Positions 6,864 through 15,456 of a stretch of DNA of 20,486 nucleotides are shown here, piece after piece; position 1 is the stretch's first letter, and every line of letters starts with the position of its first letter. The DNA lies in the NCBI GenBank assembly GCA_003523055.1, contig DPHC01000005.1:220433-240918 (forward strand). The letters run 5' to 3'. The notes below the pieces were generated by a model. The model had not been told where the DNA came from. It searched no databases and worked only from the letters and a program-made list of their open reading frames with translations. The translations under genes and the position numbers were made by a program. The stretch comes from Dehalococcoidia bacterium. Its GTDB lineage: Bacteria > Chloroflexota > Dehalococcoidia > Lucifugimonadales > UBA3495.

Positions 6864-9800
6864 ATGAATTACGTTGAATTACATTGCCATAGTAATTATT
6901 CATTTTATGATGGATCTTCTTTTGTTGATGAATTGTTAAATAGAGCAAAAGAGTTAGATTATTCTGCATTGGCTTTGACTGATCACGATAACTTATGCGG
7001 TGCTATGGAATTTTCGAATCATGCAAAAAACTTAAAAATCAAACCTATTATTGGTGTTGAACTTAGTATGTCCGAAGGTGAACATTTGACATTACTTGCT
7101 AAAAATATTGAAGGTTACAAGAATATTTCAAGGCTTATTTCTTATAATAATATGTCTGTTGATTTAGGAGTAAGCGATGATGTTTTATTTAAGCATTTAA
7201 ATGGAGTGGTCATTTTATCAGGTTGTAGTAAGAGTCGTGTAAATCAACTAATTAAAAGTAAAGATACAAAAAAAACTAAAGAATTTTTAGCTATGTATTC
7301 AGAAGCATTAGGAAAAGAAAACTTTTTTATTGAATTACAGCAAAACTTAGTTAAAGGAGACATTGGAAGAAATAAAACTTTAATTAGTTATGCGAAATAT
7401 TTTGGTATTGATATAGTGGCTACCAATAATGTTCACTATCATGTGTCTGATCGTAGTAAATTACAAGATATATTAACATCTATAAAGAATGGAAAGCCTT
7501 TAGATGAGTCTCATTTATACTTAAGAGACAATAATCAATTCTATTTAAAATCTTATAATGAAATGAAGTATTTATTTTCGAGTTATCCGGAATCTTTGTT
7601 AAATACTTGCAAAATCTCTGAAATGTGTGAGTTTGATTTACAGCGAGATATAGAATACACATTTCCAGAATATAAAGTTCCCGATGGATACACTCAGCAA
7701 ACTTATTTAGAAAAAATTTGCTTTGAAGCTGCAATTAGAAAATATGGAAAAATTACCTCAAGAGTTGAAAATAGATTACAAGAAGAATTTCATTTAATAG
7801 AAAAGCATAAATTAGCAGGTTTTCTATTAATTTATCATGACATTATTGAACTAGCTAGAGGAGTTATGATTGATTTGGGATTAACGGATCCTGAAATTCC
7901 TTTAGAGGAAAGACCTCCTGGAAGAGGAAGAGGTTCTTCAGTTGCAATGCTAGTTGGTTATTTGATTGGTTTATCTCATATCGATCCGTTGACTTATAAT
8001 TTGTCATTGAATCGTTTTTTACCTAACGAAATGGATATAGTTCCAGATATAGATTTAGATTTTCCTAGAAACATTAGAGAGGAATTGATTAAAAGAGTTC
8101 ATCTTAAATGGGGCAGTAGCCATGCAGTATTGACCGGAATGTTTAGTACTTATAAAGAAAAGGGAGCTATTAGAGATATAGGGAAATCTTTAGGCCTTCC
8201 TAAAGTGGAGTTAGAAAAACTAGTGCAGTTTTCTAATACTGGGTTAAAAAAGACTTTATCTGAAGAAATCTTTAATGAGACTGGGTTAAATATCAATAAA
8301 AAGAACCATTTATGGAATGAACTAGTTGATATAGTTTCTCAAATTAAGGGCTTTCCAAAGTATTTAGGACAGCACGCTAGTGGAATGATAATAAGTACAT
8401 CTCCTATAGACGATATGGTTCCTATACAGCCAGCAAATATTAGTGGCAGATATATTTGCCAATGGGATAAAAAATCGATAGAACAGGCAAGGTTTATTAA
8501 AATAGATTTCTTAGCTTTAGGGACGTTATCACAGATGCAGGAAATATTAACATTAGTTGAAAAAAAAACAGGTAATTATATAGATTTAGCGCGAATAGAT
8601 TTTAATGATCAAGCAGTATATAGGTCTATGCACTCTGGAGACACTATAGGAATATTTCAAATTGAATCTGCAGCACAAATACAGACTATTAAAAGAATAA
8701 AGCCAATTAATTTAATAGATATGGCGTATGAAGTGGCATGTGTAAGACCAGGCGTTGGTATTAATGACGGAGTTAGCCAATTTATACGAAGGAGAAATGG
8801 AGAACATTGGGAGTACGATCATATTTTAGAAGAAAAAGCACTAAATAGCACTTTGGGAGTTATATTATTTCAAGATCAAGTTAATAAATTAGCAATGGAA
8901 ATTGGAAATTTGTCAGAAATGGAGGCTGATGAATTGAGGCGTGCATTTGGATGGAAACGTTCTAATGACATTATTGAATCGTATAAAACACTATTTATAA
9001 AAGGAGCCACAAGTAAAGGATTAAGTAGAGATATTGCAATAAAAATATTTAAAAAATTTAATGGACAGTATATGTTTCCGGAATCACATGCGTTTGCATT
9101 TGGAGTTACGGCATATCATATGGCATGGCTTAAGTATTATTTCCCTTTAGAATTTTTTGTTTCAATATTCAATCAACAACCGATGGGTTTTTATAATTTA
9201 GAAACTTTAAAAGAAGATGCTAAAAGACATAATGTTGTCGTTAAAAATCCAGATATTAATATTAGTAATGTAACTTGTTCAATTGTTGGCAAAGAAATGT
9301 TGCTAGGACTAAACATTATTAAAAACTTAGGATACAAAACTTCTGAAATAATAATTAATGAGAGATACAACAAAGGGTTTTATAAAAACATTAATAATTT
9401 GATATCAAGAACAGGAATAAATTATACTCAAACTAAGAATCTGATTTATTCAGGTGCTCTGGATTCATTGGGATTTAGTAGAAGAGATTTGATTTGGCAA
9501 TTAGGATTATTTGAATCTAAACCAGATAATCAGAGGTTAATGGATTTGGACTTTCAAGATATTAATCCAGTATTATCAGATAAAAATACTTGGAAAGAAA
9601 TGTTGAATGAATATTCATCTTTAGGTCTTTATCCTAATGGACATGTAATGGAACATGTAAGAAAACAATTAGGAGACAAGGTTATTCCTAGTAATAAAAT
9701 TGAAAGGTTTTCAGCTGGGAGTTTTATTTTTACAGCAGGATTGATTATACGCCGCCAAAGACCTTTGTCTAAAGCTATATTCTTGACTATGGAAGATGAA

Positions 9801-9986
9801 TTTGGCCATATACCTTTAATGGTTTGGCCTGATATTTATGAAAAAAATAAAATGGTTTTATCTCAAGGTTTGATAGGAGTTTCAGGAATTATTTCTAAAA
9901 GAGAAGGAACATTCAATGTAATAGTTCAGGGGGTTTGGCCAATAAATAATTTCTCACATTTTACTCAAAGTAAAGATTGGCAATAA
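6864..9986 (+). CDS. dnaE2: Error-prone DNA polymerase III alpha subunit DnaE2
   Basis: 1040 residues, the DnaE2/ImuC size, shorter than replicative DnaE. An N-terminal PHP domain has ELHCHSNYSF (5-14) and LTDHDN (38-43). The palm has PPGRGRGSS (351-359) and PDIDLDF (394-400) with catalytic D395 and D397; the third acid is D548 in KIDFLALGTL. These residues are intact, so it should be an active polymerase. Later come GHRxxxH-like FPESHAFAFG, a helix-hairpin-helix region and an OB-fold segment with AGLIIRRQRP and LTMEDEFG, matching the DnaE2 pattern. The last five residues are SKDWQ, resembling the SRDFH-like C-terminus of DnaE2 that is linked to mutasome function. It shares the LexA-controlled promoter with imuB and the DUF6504-like gene. 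There is no Shine-Dalgarno; translational coupling is likely. Confidence 0.93.
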   Translation: MNYVELHCHSNYSFYDGSSFVDELLNRAKELDYSALALTDHDNLCGAMEFSNHAKNLKIKPIIGVELSMSEGEHLTLLAKNIEGYKNISRLISYNNMSVDLGVSDDVLFKHLNGVVILSGCSKSRVNQLIKSKDTKKTKEFLAMYSEALGKENFFIELQQNLVKGDIGRNKTLISYAKYFGIDIVATNNVHYHVSDRSKLQDILTSIKNGKPLDESHLYLRDNNQFYLKSYNEMKYLFSSYPESLLNTCKISEMCEFDLQRDIEYTFPEYKVPDGYTQQTYLEKICFEAAIRKYGKITSRVENRLQEEFHLIEKHKLAGFLLIYHDIIELARGVMIDLGLTDPEIPLEERPPGRGRGSSVAMLVGYLIGLSHIDPLTYNLSLNRFLPNEMDIVPDIDLDFPRNIREELIKRVHLKWGSSHAVLTGMFSTYKEKGAIRDIGKSLGLPKVELEKLVQFSNTGLKKTLSEEIFNETGLNINKKNHLWNELVDIVSQIKGFPKYLGQHASGMIISTSPIDDMVPIQPANISGRYICQWDKKSIEQARFIKIDFLALGTLSQMQEILTLVEKKTGNYIDLARIDFNDQAVYRSMHSGDTIGIFQIESAAQIQTIKRIKPINLIDMAYEVACVRPGVGINDGVSQFIRRRNGEHWEYDHILEEKALNSTLGVILFQDQVNKLAMEIGNLSEMEADELRRAFGWKRSNDIIESYKTLFIKGATSKGLSRDIAIKIFKKFNGQYMFPESHAFAFGVTAYHMAWLKYYFPLEFFVSIFNQQPMGFYNLETLKEDAKRHNVVVKNPDINISNVTCSIVGKEMLLGLNIIKNLGYKTSEIIINERYNKGFYKNINNLISRTGINYTQTKNLIYSGALDSLGFSRRDLIWQLGLFESKPDNQRLMDLDFQDINPVLSDKNTWKEMLNEYSSLGLYPNGHVMEHVRKQLGDKVIPSNKIERFSAGSFIFTAGLIIRRQRPLSKAIFLTMEDEFGHIPLMVWPDIYEKNKMVLSQGLIGVSGIISKREGTFNVIVQGVWPINNFSHFTQSKDWQ

Positions 9987-10013
9987 AATGTAATATGTCT
10001 CACATATGATTTA

Positions 10014-10043
10014 TTGACTGTTTAGCTTTGGTAATGCTAGAAT
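10014..10043 (+). promoter_or_regulatory. Promoter of the citrate synthase gene
   Basis: TTGACT (10014-10019), an 18-bp spacer, then TAGAAT (10038-10043) with an extended -10 TG at 10035-10036. Transcription should start near 10050, giving a leader of roughly 78 nt. The leader can form a small stem (ATCAGC 10046-10051 with GCTGAT 10070-10075); no known riboswitch was recognised. Confidence 0.65.
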
Positions 10044-10127
10044 CGATCAGCTGAACTGTTTAATATTTTGGCTGATATTGAGCAATGATTAGTTAGAATT
10101 ATTTGTTTGATTAGGAGGGTTTTCAAA

Positions 10128-11255
10128 ATGCCTGAAATCATGAAAGGTCTGAAAGACGTTTATTTTGATAACACAGAGGCTAGTTTTATAGATGGTGATG
10201 AAGGAAAACTTCTTTACCGTGGATATAGCATCCATGACCTAGCTGAGAAATCTACTTTTGAAGAAGTAATTTATTTACTATTATATGGGAAACTTCCTAA
10301 TGTTGGAGAACTGAAAGAATTTGATACTAAACTTAGATCAAATCGAATAATTCCGGATCAAGTGATTGAAGTTCTAAATTTAGTCCAAAATAGTCACCCA
10401 ATGGATGCTTTGAGAACTGGAATTTCTGCTTTATCAGCTTTTGATGAAGATGTTAATGATAATTCTCAAGAGGCAACAATTAGGAAAGGGATACGTTTGA
10501 CTGCTATGGGCCCTACGTTGGTAGCTGCTCATCACAGATTACGTCAAGGACTTGAACCAGTTGCTCCAAATCCAGATTTGAGCCATGCTGGTAATTTCCT
10601 GTATATGTTATTTAATGAATTGCCAGATGAAGAGACAACTAAATTATTAGATGTTGATTTCATATTGCATGCTGAGCATGGCGCTAACGCGTCTGCTTTC
10701 GGTGCTAGAGTGGCAGCATCAACTTTGTCTGATTTACATTCAGCTGTTACAACAGGTGTGGGTGTATTGAAAGGTCCCTGGCATGGAGGCGCAGCTGAAG
10801 AAGTAATGAAAATGGCTTTGGATATTGGGCAACCAGAGAACGCAGAAGAATATTGTAAAAACATTTTAGATAATGGCGGCCGTATAATGGGGTTTGGCCA
10901 TAGAGTTTATAAAGCTGAGGACCCTCGCGCGAGACATCTACGAGAGAGATCAAAAGAACTTGGGCAAAAAATGGGTCAGCCGAAATGGTTTGAAATTCTA
11001 ACTTATTTAGAAGAAAATGTAATGTCAAAGTATCGTTCCAGAGGTATTTTTGTTAATGTAGATTTCTTCGCAGGTTCCATTTATTATCTACTTGGAATAC
11101 CGGATGATTTGTTTATATCTATATTCTCTCTTGGTAGAATTCCGGGTTGGACATTGCAATGTTTAGAACAATATGAAGATAATATACTTATTCGTCCATT
11201 ACTTGAATATACTGGCGGCATGGATTTGGAATACACAGATATAGCGAATCGGTAA
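10128..11255 (+). CDS. Citrate synthase family protein (citrate or 2-methylcitrate synthase)
   Basis: Condenses oxaloacetate with acetyl-CoA (or propionyl-CoA). 375 residues from the ATG at 10128, chosen over an upstream TTG because AGGAGGG lies 8 nt before it. The short, type I-like form shows LLYRGYSIHDLAE (28-40), HAEHGANAS (181-189), GPWHGGAAEE (216-225) with H219, GFGHRVYKAEDPRA (255-268) with H258, and NVDFF (310-314) with catalytic D312. The usual 'GW.AH' is GWTLQ here (340-344), a non-catalytic deviation. R356 and P357 fit the CoA/substrate site 'liRP'. The gene has its own promoter and a strong terminator, so it is monocistronic. A PrpD-family gene 2.7 kb away raises the methylcitrate possibility, but sequence alone does not decide it, so no symbol is given. 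Confidence 0.93.
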   Translation: MPEIMKGLKDVYFDNTEASFIDGDEGKLLYRGYSIHDLAEKSTFEEVIYLLLYGKLPNVGELKEFDTKLRSNRIIPDQVIEVLNLVQNSHPMDALRTGISALSAFDEDVNDNSQEATIRKGIRLTAMGPTLVAAHHRLRQGLEPVAPNPDLSHAGNFLYMLFNELPDEETTKLLDVDFILHAEHGANASAFGARVAASTLSDLHSAVTTGVGVLKGPWHGGAAEEVMKMALDIGQPENAEEYCKNILDNGGRIMGFGHRVYKAEDPRARHLRERSKELGQKMGQPKWFEILTYLEENVMSKYRSRGIFVNVDFFAGSIYYLLGIPDDLFISIFSLGRIPGWTLQCLEQYEDNILIRPLLEYTGGMDLEYTDIANR

Positions 11256-11278
11256 ATTACATCAAAATGTTTATTGTT

Positions 11279-11312
11279 AAGATCAGGGGCCAGTCGGCCC
11301 CTGATCTTTTTT
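11279..11312 (+). terminator. Strong intrinsic terminator after citrate synthase
   Basis: A perfect 13-bp stem (AAGATCAGGGGCC, 11279-11291, with GGCCCCTGATCTT, 11296-11308), a 4-nt loop AGTC, and a run of six T (11307-11312). It is very GC-rich against its AT-rich surroundings and lies 23 bp after the citrate synthase stop. Confidence 0.97.
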
Positions 11313-11314
11313 AA

Positions 11315-11320
11315 TATGAT
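11315..11320 (+). promoter_or_regulatory. Possible -10 box for a leaderless midA message
   Basis: TATGAT ends exactly 6 bases before the ATG of the next gene. That is the spacing (TANNNT-N6-ATG) seen for leaderless transcripts in several bacterial groups. No Shine-Dalgarno is present and no good -35 was found, because its place is taken by the terminator hairpin. Confidence 0.4.
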
Positions 11321-11326
11321 TAAATC

Positions 11327-12478
11327 ATGAATATACAACACATTATTGAATCAGAAATTTTAGAAAAAGGTTCTATTTCTTATGCAGATTTTATGGATAT
11401 TTGTTTATATAAATATCCAAATTCATATTACAGAAATCAGAACCATATAGGATTTGAAGGAGATTTTTACACCAGCCCATATATACATCCGGCATTTGGA
11501 GCTTTAATTGCTGTTAAATTATTACAAATTTGGCATATGTTGGAGAAACCTAATCACTTCTACATTGTCGAAATAGGTTCAGCTTCAGGCAATTTAGCAA
11601 AAGATATATTAGATTATGTTATCAGTACTTGCGAAGAATTTTATAATTGTATTAATTATATTTGTGCGGATGTTATCCCTATTGATAAAATTAAATTGAA
11701 GCAACATAGTAATAAACTTACATTTTATGATATAGATTCTTTACCGATGAATTTGCCTCACGGCTGCATTATTAGTAATGAATTAATAGATGCAATGCCA
11801 ATTCATAGAGTAATGAAAAAGGAAAATGTTGTTTGTGAAGAAAAAATCTATATGAAAGACGGTAAATTAACGTCAGTATTAGAACAATTGTTCGACAATA
11901 AGATTTCAAAAATACTTCTCGAACGGAGCATTGACATCAAAGAAGGTCAGTATATAGAAATAAATAAGAATATAGAAGAATTTTATTACTCAATAACCAA
12001 ATGTTTGCTTAGTGGTTTTATGATTACCATTGATTACGGAGACACAGAGGAATTACTGTATTCTGTAGAGAAACGAAAGAATGGAACCTTACGTTCATTT
12101 AAAAATCATACCCAGCTGCCGGACCCATTATCTAATCCGGGATTACAAGATATTACTTCCCATGTGAATTTTACTCAATTGATTGAAGTAGGAGAAAAAT
12201 ACGGATTCCGATTACGGGAATATGTGACACAAAAAACATTTTTAGAAAATCTTGGAATGAATGATTTTTTGATGAAGCTAAATAATAGTAAATTGGATAG
12301 ACGATCCTTGATCCTTAACCGGAGACGAATGATGAATTTGGTAGATATGGATGGTTTGGGGAATTTTAAAGTTTTGTGCCAATCAATTAATATTGATAAA
12401 AACGTATTACATGACTTTGATTACCAACTACTAAGTACACTTGGGAAGAGTGATTTGCTTGTGCCTATCTTAGTGTAA
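11327..12478 (+). CDS. MidA/NDUFAF7-type SAM-dependent methyltransferase
   Basis: 383 residues. GDFYTSPYIHPAFGALIA (45-62) and the SAM motif VEIGSASGNLAKDIL (81-95) match the MidA family. Its mitochondrial member NDUFAF7 dimethylates an arginine of the complex I subunit NDUFS2; bacterial targets are not settled. Other family landmarks are ISNELIDAMPIHRV and the ITIDYGDTEELLY segment. The start is the first ATG after the citrate synthase terminator, with no ribosome site, consistent with a leaderless message. It is transcriptionally separate from its upstream neighbour, and no complex I genes are nearby to support a target. Confidence 0.85.
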   Translation: MNIQHIIESEILEKGSISYADFMDICLYKYPNSYYRNQNHIGFEGDFYTSPYIHPAFGALIAVKLLQIWHMLEKPNHFYIVEIGSASGNLAKDILDYVISTCEEFYNCINYICADVIPIDKIKLKQHSNKLTFYDIDSLPMNLPHGCIISNELIDAMPIHRVMKKENVVCEEKIYMKDGKLTSVLEQLFDNKISKILLERSIDIKEGQYIEINKNIEEFYYSITKCLLSGFMITIDYGDTEELLYSVEKRKNGTLRSFKNHTQLPDPLSNPGLQDITSHVNFTQLIEVGEKYGFRLREYVTQKTFLENLGMNDFLMKLNNSKLDRRSLILNRRRMMNLVDMDGLGNFKVLCQSINIDKNVLHDFDYQLLSTLGKSDLLVPILV

Positions 12479-12583
12479 CTCTATGAGTAATGTCATTTAA
12501 TGATTTTATTTGCACGATACTATGGGTATCATGTTATTAACTATATGATTTATATTTAAATAGTATATTTGGTAGAGGTTTAA

Positions 12584-13960
12584 ATGGTCCGATTCTCTAG
12601 AGTCTTATTATTACTTATTATGAGCACTGCTTTACTAGTCGCTTGTGACTTCGTTAATATGGATGCTACCGATGATAATGTGTCGTCTTCTGATATTAGA
12701 GACAATGATTTTACCCTGACAGATATAATTTCAAAGGAAGGAATCACACAAATTGTAGGTAGTAGTGATGACAATGAAAATTCCTCCGACGAGGGCATTA
12801 CTACTACCGTAAATCCAATTGATGTGGGCAATGTTTCAGGCTTGTCATCTAATGGACATATGGATGGAACAGATCTAGGACGCACTAATTCATCTAACAC
12901 ATTAGGAGTGGATGAAGTAGAGGACTTACTATGGAATTTTAATTCAAACAATGAAATAACTAGTACTCCTATCAAAGCCGCAGATAACTCAGGAGTTTTG
13001 TTTGGAGACATTTCAGGCACTTTTTATTCTTTAGAGATTAATACTGGAGATATCAATTGGGAATTCAGTGCTAATGGACCTATCACGACTACAGCTGCAG
13101 TTACTGATAGATTAGTAGCCTTTGGTAGTCGTGATCAATATTTATATGTTGTGGATTTAGAAAACGGCGATTTGGTTTGGAAATTTAATGCCGGCGGATG
13201 GATTGAATCGTCACCAGTTATTGATGATGGAGTTATATATTTTGGAAGTTACAATGGCATGCTCTATGCACTAGATATAGAATCTGGTGAAATTATATGG
13301 GAATTTGATGCCAAGTCAGTCATAGCTTCTGCTCCGTCTATAAACGCTGCGATATTATATTTCCTAGCCGATGATGGAGTATTGTGGGCTATAGATCGTT
13401 ATACAGGCAGAGCAAAATGGAATTTCGCTATGTATTCTTCTACTCCAGTTTTGTCAGAAGTTGTGACTGAATCTTCTGCCCCTATTTTCTTACTTGACAC
13501 GATATACGTATCTGGATTGGGTGGAATCGTGTATGCGATTGATGGTAAAACTGGTCAAGAAAAATGGAAATTTAAAATAGATACATTATTGAGCCTTAAT
13601 TTATCGGCAAGTGATGGAATAATTTACATGGTTGAATTGGCAGGTACTGTGGTAGCTGTAGATGCTAAATCTGGCAATTCTATTTGGGAATTACCAGATT
13701 TATCTGCATATAATGATCCAGTCTTTGTAACTGGTGATATAGTATATTTCGGAACTACAGCAGGTGATGATGATCGAGGTACAATTCATGCAGTAGAATC
13801 CAGGACTGGACGCCCAAAATGGGAGTTCAAAGTATTATCTTCTGTAAACACCTATCCTTCAGTTTATGATGGGGTCTTATATGTAGGATCTGGTGATGGC
13901 CACGTGTACGCCTTGAAAGGATCAGGCAGAGATACTAACCCAATCTTTAACAATAAATAA
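12584..13960 (+). CDS. Lipoprotein with eight-bladed PQQ-type (BamB-like) beta-propeller
   Basis: 458 residues. The N-terminal signal ends in the lipobox LLVAC with the acylated C21. An acidic Ser/Asp/Asn-rich tether of about 90 residues follows, then a beta-propeller from about 115 to 452. Eight tryptophan-docking motifs of the 'G..(I/V)WEF' kind are visible (WNF, WEF, WKF, WEF, WNF, WKF, WEL, WEF), each preceded by strands such as GVIYFGSYNGMLYALDIESG, so eight blades are expected. Homologues range from BamB outer-membrane assembly proteins to extracellular PQQ-repeat lipoproteins with no enzyme activity; the residues needed to bind PQQ as a dehydrogenase are not evident. A purine-rich AGAGG lies 5 nt before the ATG. 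It ends 5 bp from the convergent mmgE/prpD-like gene. Confidence 0.88.
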   Translation: MVRFSRVLLLLIMSTALLVACDFVNMDATDDNVSSSDIRDNDFTLTDIISKEGITQIVGSSDDNENSSDEGITTTVNPIDVGNVSGLSSNGHMDGTDLGRTNSSNTLGVDEVEDLLWNFNSNNEITSTPIKAADNSGVLFGDISGTFYSLEINTGDINWEFSANGPITTTAAVTDRLVAFGSRDQYLYVVDLENGDLVWKFNAGGWIESSPVIDDGVIYFGSYNGMLYALDIESGEIIWEFDAKSVIASAPSINAAILYFLADDGVLWAIDRYTGRAKWNFAMYSSTPVLSEVVTESSAPIFLLDTIYVSGLGGIVYAIDGKTGQEKWKFKIDTLLSLNLSASDGIIYMVELAGTVVAVDAKSGNSIWELPDLSAYNDPVFVTGDIVYFGTTAGDDDRGTIHAVESRTGRPKWEFKVLSSVNTYPSVYDGVLYVGSGDGHVYALKGSGRDTNPIFNNK

Positions 13961-13965
13961 TGTCA

Positions 13966-15327
13966 TTATAAAAGTGAAGTTAGACTTCGTATATTGTCAG
14001 TGTTTTCCAAATCTAGGATTATTTGTTTAATTTTTTCTGCTTTGTCTTTTGGAAGCACTCTTGAGCTACAATCGTCAAATTTTTGAATCACGTCTTCTTT
14101 AGTAACCCCTCTTAACGCTCCGACGTAATTTCGTTCAGCTACATCTTTAACCGTGTCTCCATTTTTTAATTTAATTTCAACCTGGTGATAGCCCTCTAAC
14201 CATGATTGTTTCCCCTCATTTCCAGGATGTCGTTGCATGGTTACTTTGCTCATAAGGTTTTTTATTGACTCTCGTTGAATTTTAGAATCAGAGAAACTGT
14301 CTAGCCCAATTTCATGGTCTATTATTGCAGCTGATAATAAATATTCCATGCTGAATTTTCCTTCAAGAGAACTTGTTGGATTAGAATGTACTAGAGATCT
14401 GGGAGGATCGAAGTCAACCCACGAAGTTATAGAATCTATGTCAGTGGGTTCTAGTTGACGATCTGCCAAAATTTTAAACATAGCGTCTAAAGATAGATGA
14501 GAACTGCCACAACATGGGTATTTCTTAATTTCCACTCCAGATTCGATCATGTGGTTGGTTTCCTTTAGAGAATTAAGTATATTACTGGGATTAAAGTTAT
14601 TTCCTCCAGAAAATGCTCTTAAAAAACCGAATCTTCCTTCTAATATATTGTCGTCAGCAGTAAATCCGGAATTTGCCAATTGAGCCGATAGTACTCCAGC
14701 TTTACACGCTAATCCAGGATGAAAAGGCTTTGCCATACTACCAAAGTTTTGCCGGAGCCCAGAAGCTTGTGATGCAGATAGCGATAAAGTTTTAGAGCAT
14801 AATTCACTTGCAAGATTGAGTACTGCAGCTGCAGTTGCTCCTGCTCCTAATGCTCCCAAAGGACCAGTAGGATGCCAGCCGAGATCATCAAAATAAGCTT
14901 CACTTAATCCTTGCCCGATACTACAAGCTACTTCAAATCCTATTAGATAAGATAATAATATTTGAGACCCTGACACTTGATGTAATTCACCTAGGGCTAA
15001 AGCTCCAGGTAGAAGGAATACACTAGGATGAACTTTTATTCCTTCAGTTACATCGTCGTAATCTAATGCGTGTGCCATTGCTCCATTGATTAAAGCAGCT
15101 TCTTGAGCTGAAGTCTTAAAGTTTTTTGTTGCTACAGTTGAATGCTCATTCCCTCCATTGAACAAGGCGTTTTTTGTAAGAATGTCTGCAATTGGTTCTT
15201 GGGAGCCTGCTAGCATACAAGCTATACAATCTAGAATGGCTATCTTGGCTGCATCTTGAGCTTCTTGAGGGAAATCTGTTAAAACACTAGTATTTATAAA
15301 CTCTCCGAGTTCAGTTGTTATACTCAT
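13966..15327 (-). CDS. MmgE/PrpD family protein (2-methylcitrate dehydratase-like)
   Basis: 453 residues from ATG at 15327. A frame nine codons longer exists, but GGAG 7 nt before this ATG and the usual family N-terminus (TTELGEFI...) favour the shorter form. Landmarks: DCIACMLAGS (33-42), HALDYDD (86-92), KVHPSVFLLPGALALGE (98-114), GWHPTGPLGALGAGATAA (150-167), KPFHPGLACKAG (200-211), KKYPCCGSSH (268-277). The family includes 2-methylcitrate dehydratase PrpD and cis-aconitate decarboxylase, but many environmental paralogues have unknown substrates. No prpB or acnD homologue is present, so a methylcitrate role is unproven. It is divergently arranged from the lipoprotein gene at 15457. Confidence 0.9.
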   Translation of the reverse strand: MSITTELGEFINTSVLTDFPQEAQDAAKIAILDCIACMLAGSQEPIADILTKNALFNGGNEHSTVATKNFKTSAQEAALINGAMAHALDYDDVTEGIKVHPSVFLLPGALALGELHQVSGSQILLSYLIGFEVACSIGQGLSEAYFDDLGWHPTGPLGALGAGATAAAVLNLASELCSKTLSLSASQASGLRQNFGSMAKPFHPGLACKAGVLSAQLANSGFTADDNILEGRFGFLRAFSGGNNFNPSNILNSLKETNHMIESGVEIKKYPCCGSSHLSLDAMFKILADRQLEPTDIDSITSWVDFDPPRSLVHSNPTSSLEGKFSMEYLLSAAIIDHEIGLDSFSDSKIQRESIKNLMSKVTMQRHPGNEGKQSWLEGYHQVEIKLKNGDTVKDVAERNYVGALRGVTKEDVIQKFDDCSSRVLPKDKAEKIKQIILDLENTDNIRSLTSLL

Positions 15328-15383
15328 TTTCTTTCTCCGAGGCATTAAATTCATTTAATTGTTAATTTATGGGCTTATAAATA

Positions 15384-15422
15384 TTGCAATGCATGTACCT
15401 GTTTACAGTATAATTATAAACA
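15384..15422 (+). promoter_or_regulatory. Putative promoter/operator of the two-lipoprotein operon
   Basis: TATAAT (15409-15414) is a perfect -10 match, with TTGCAA (15384-15389) 19 bp upstream as a weak -35. An inverted repeat TGTTTA (15400-15405) / TAAACA (15417-15422) brackets the -10 and could bind a dimeric regulator. The gap to mmgE/prpD on the other strand is 129 bp and holds nothing else recognisable. Confidence 0.45.
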
Positions 15423-15456
15423 TTATTGAAAGCTAGAGCTTTGTGAGGCTGAAGGG

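Noticed and set aside
9993..10007. Small hairpin after dnaE2 (ATATGT-CTC-ACATAT) as a terminator
   Set aside because: The stem is short and AT-only in most pairs and has no T-run, so it is not a credible intrinsic terminator.
10544..11341. Minus-strand open frames across citrate synthase and its terminator
   Set aside because: One reads through the strong terminator hairpin and all lie opposite a gene with intact catalytic motifs. They have no family features.
12512..12528. Hairpin GATAC-TATGG-GTATC between midA and the PQQ-propeller gene
   Set aside because: Only five base pairs and no T-run. It could equally be chance or a weak operator.
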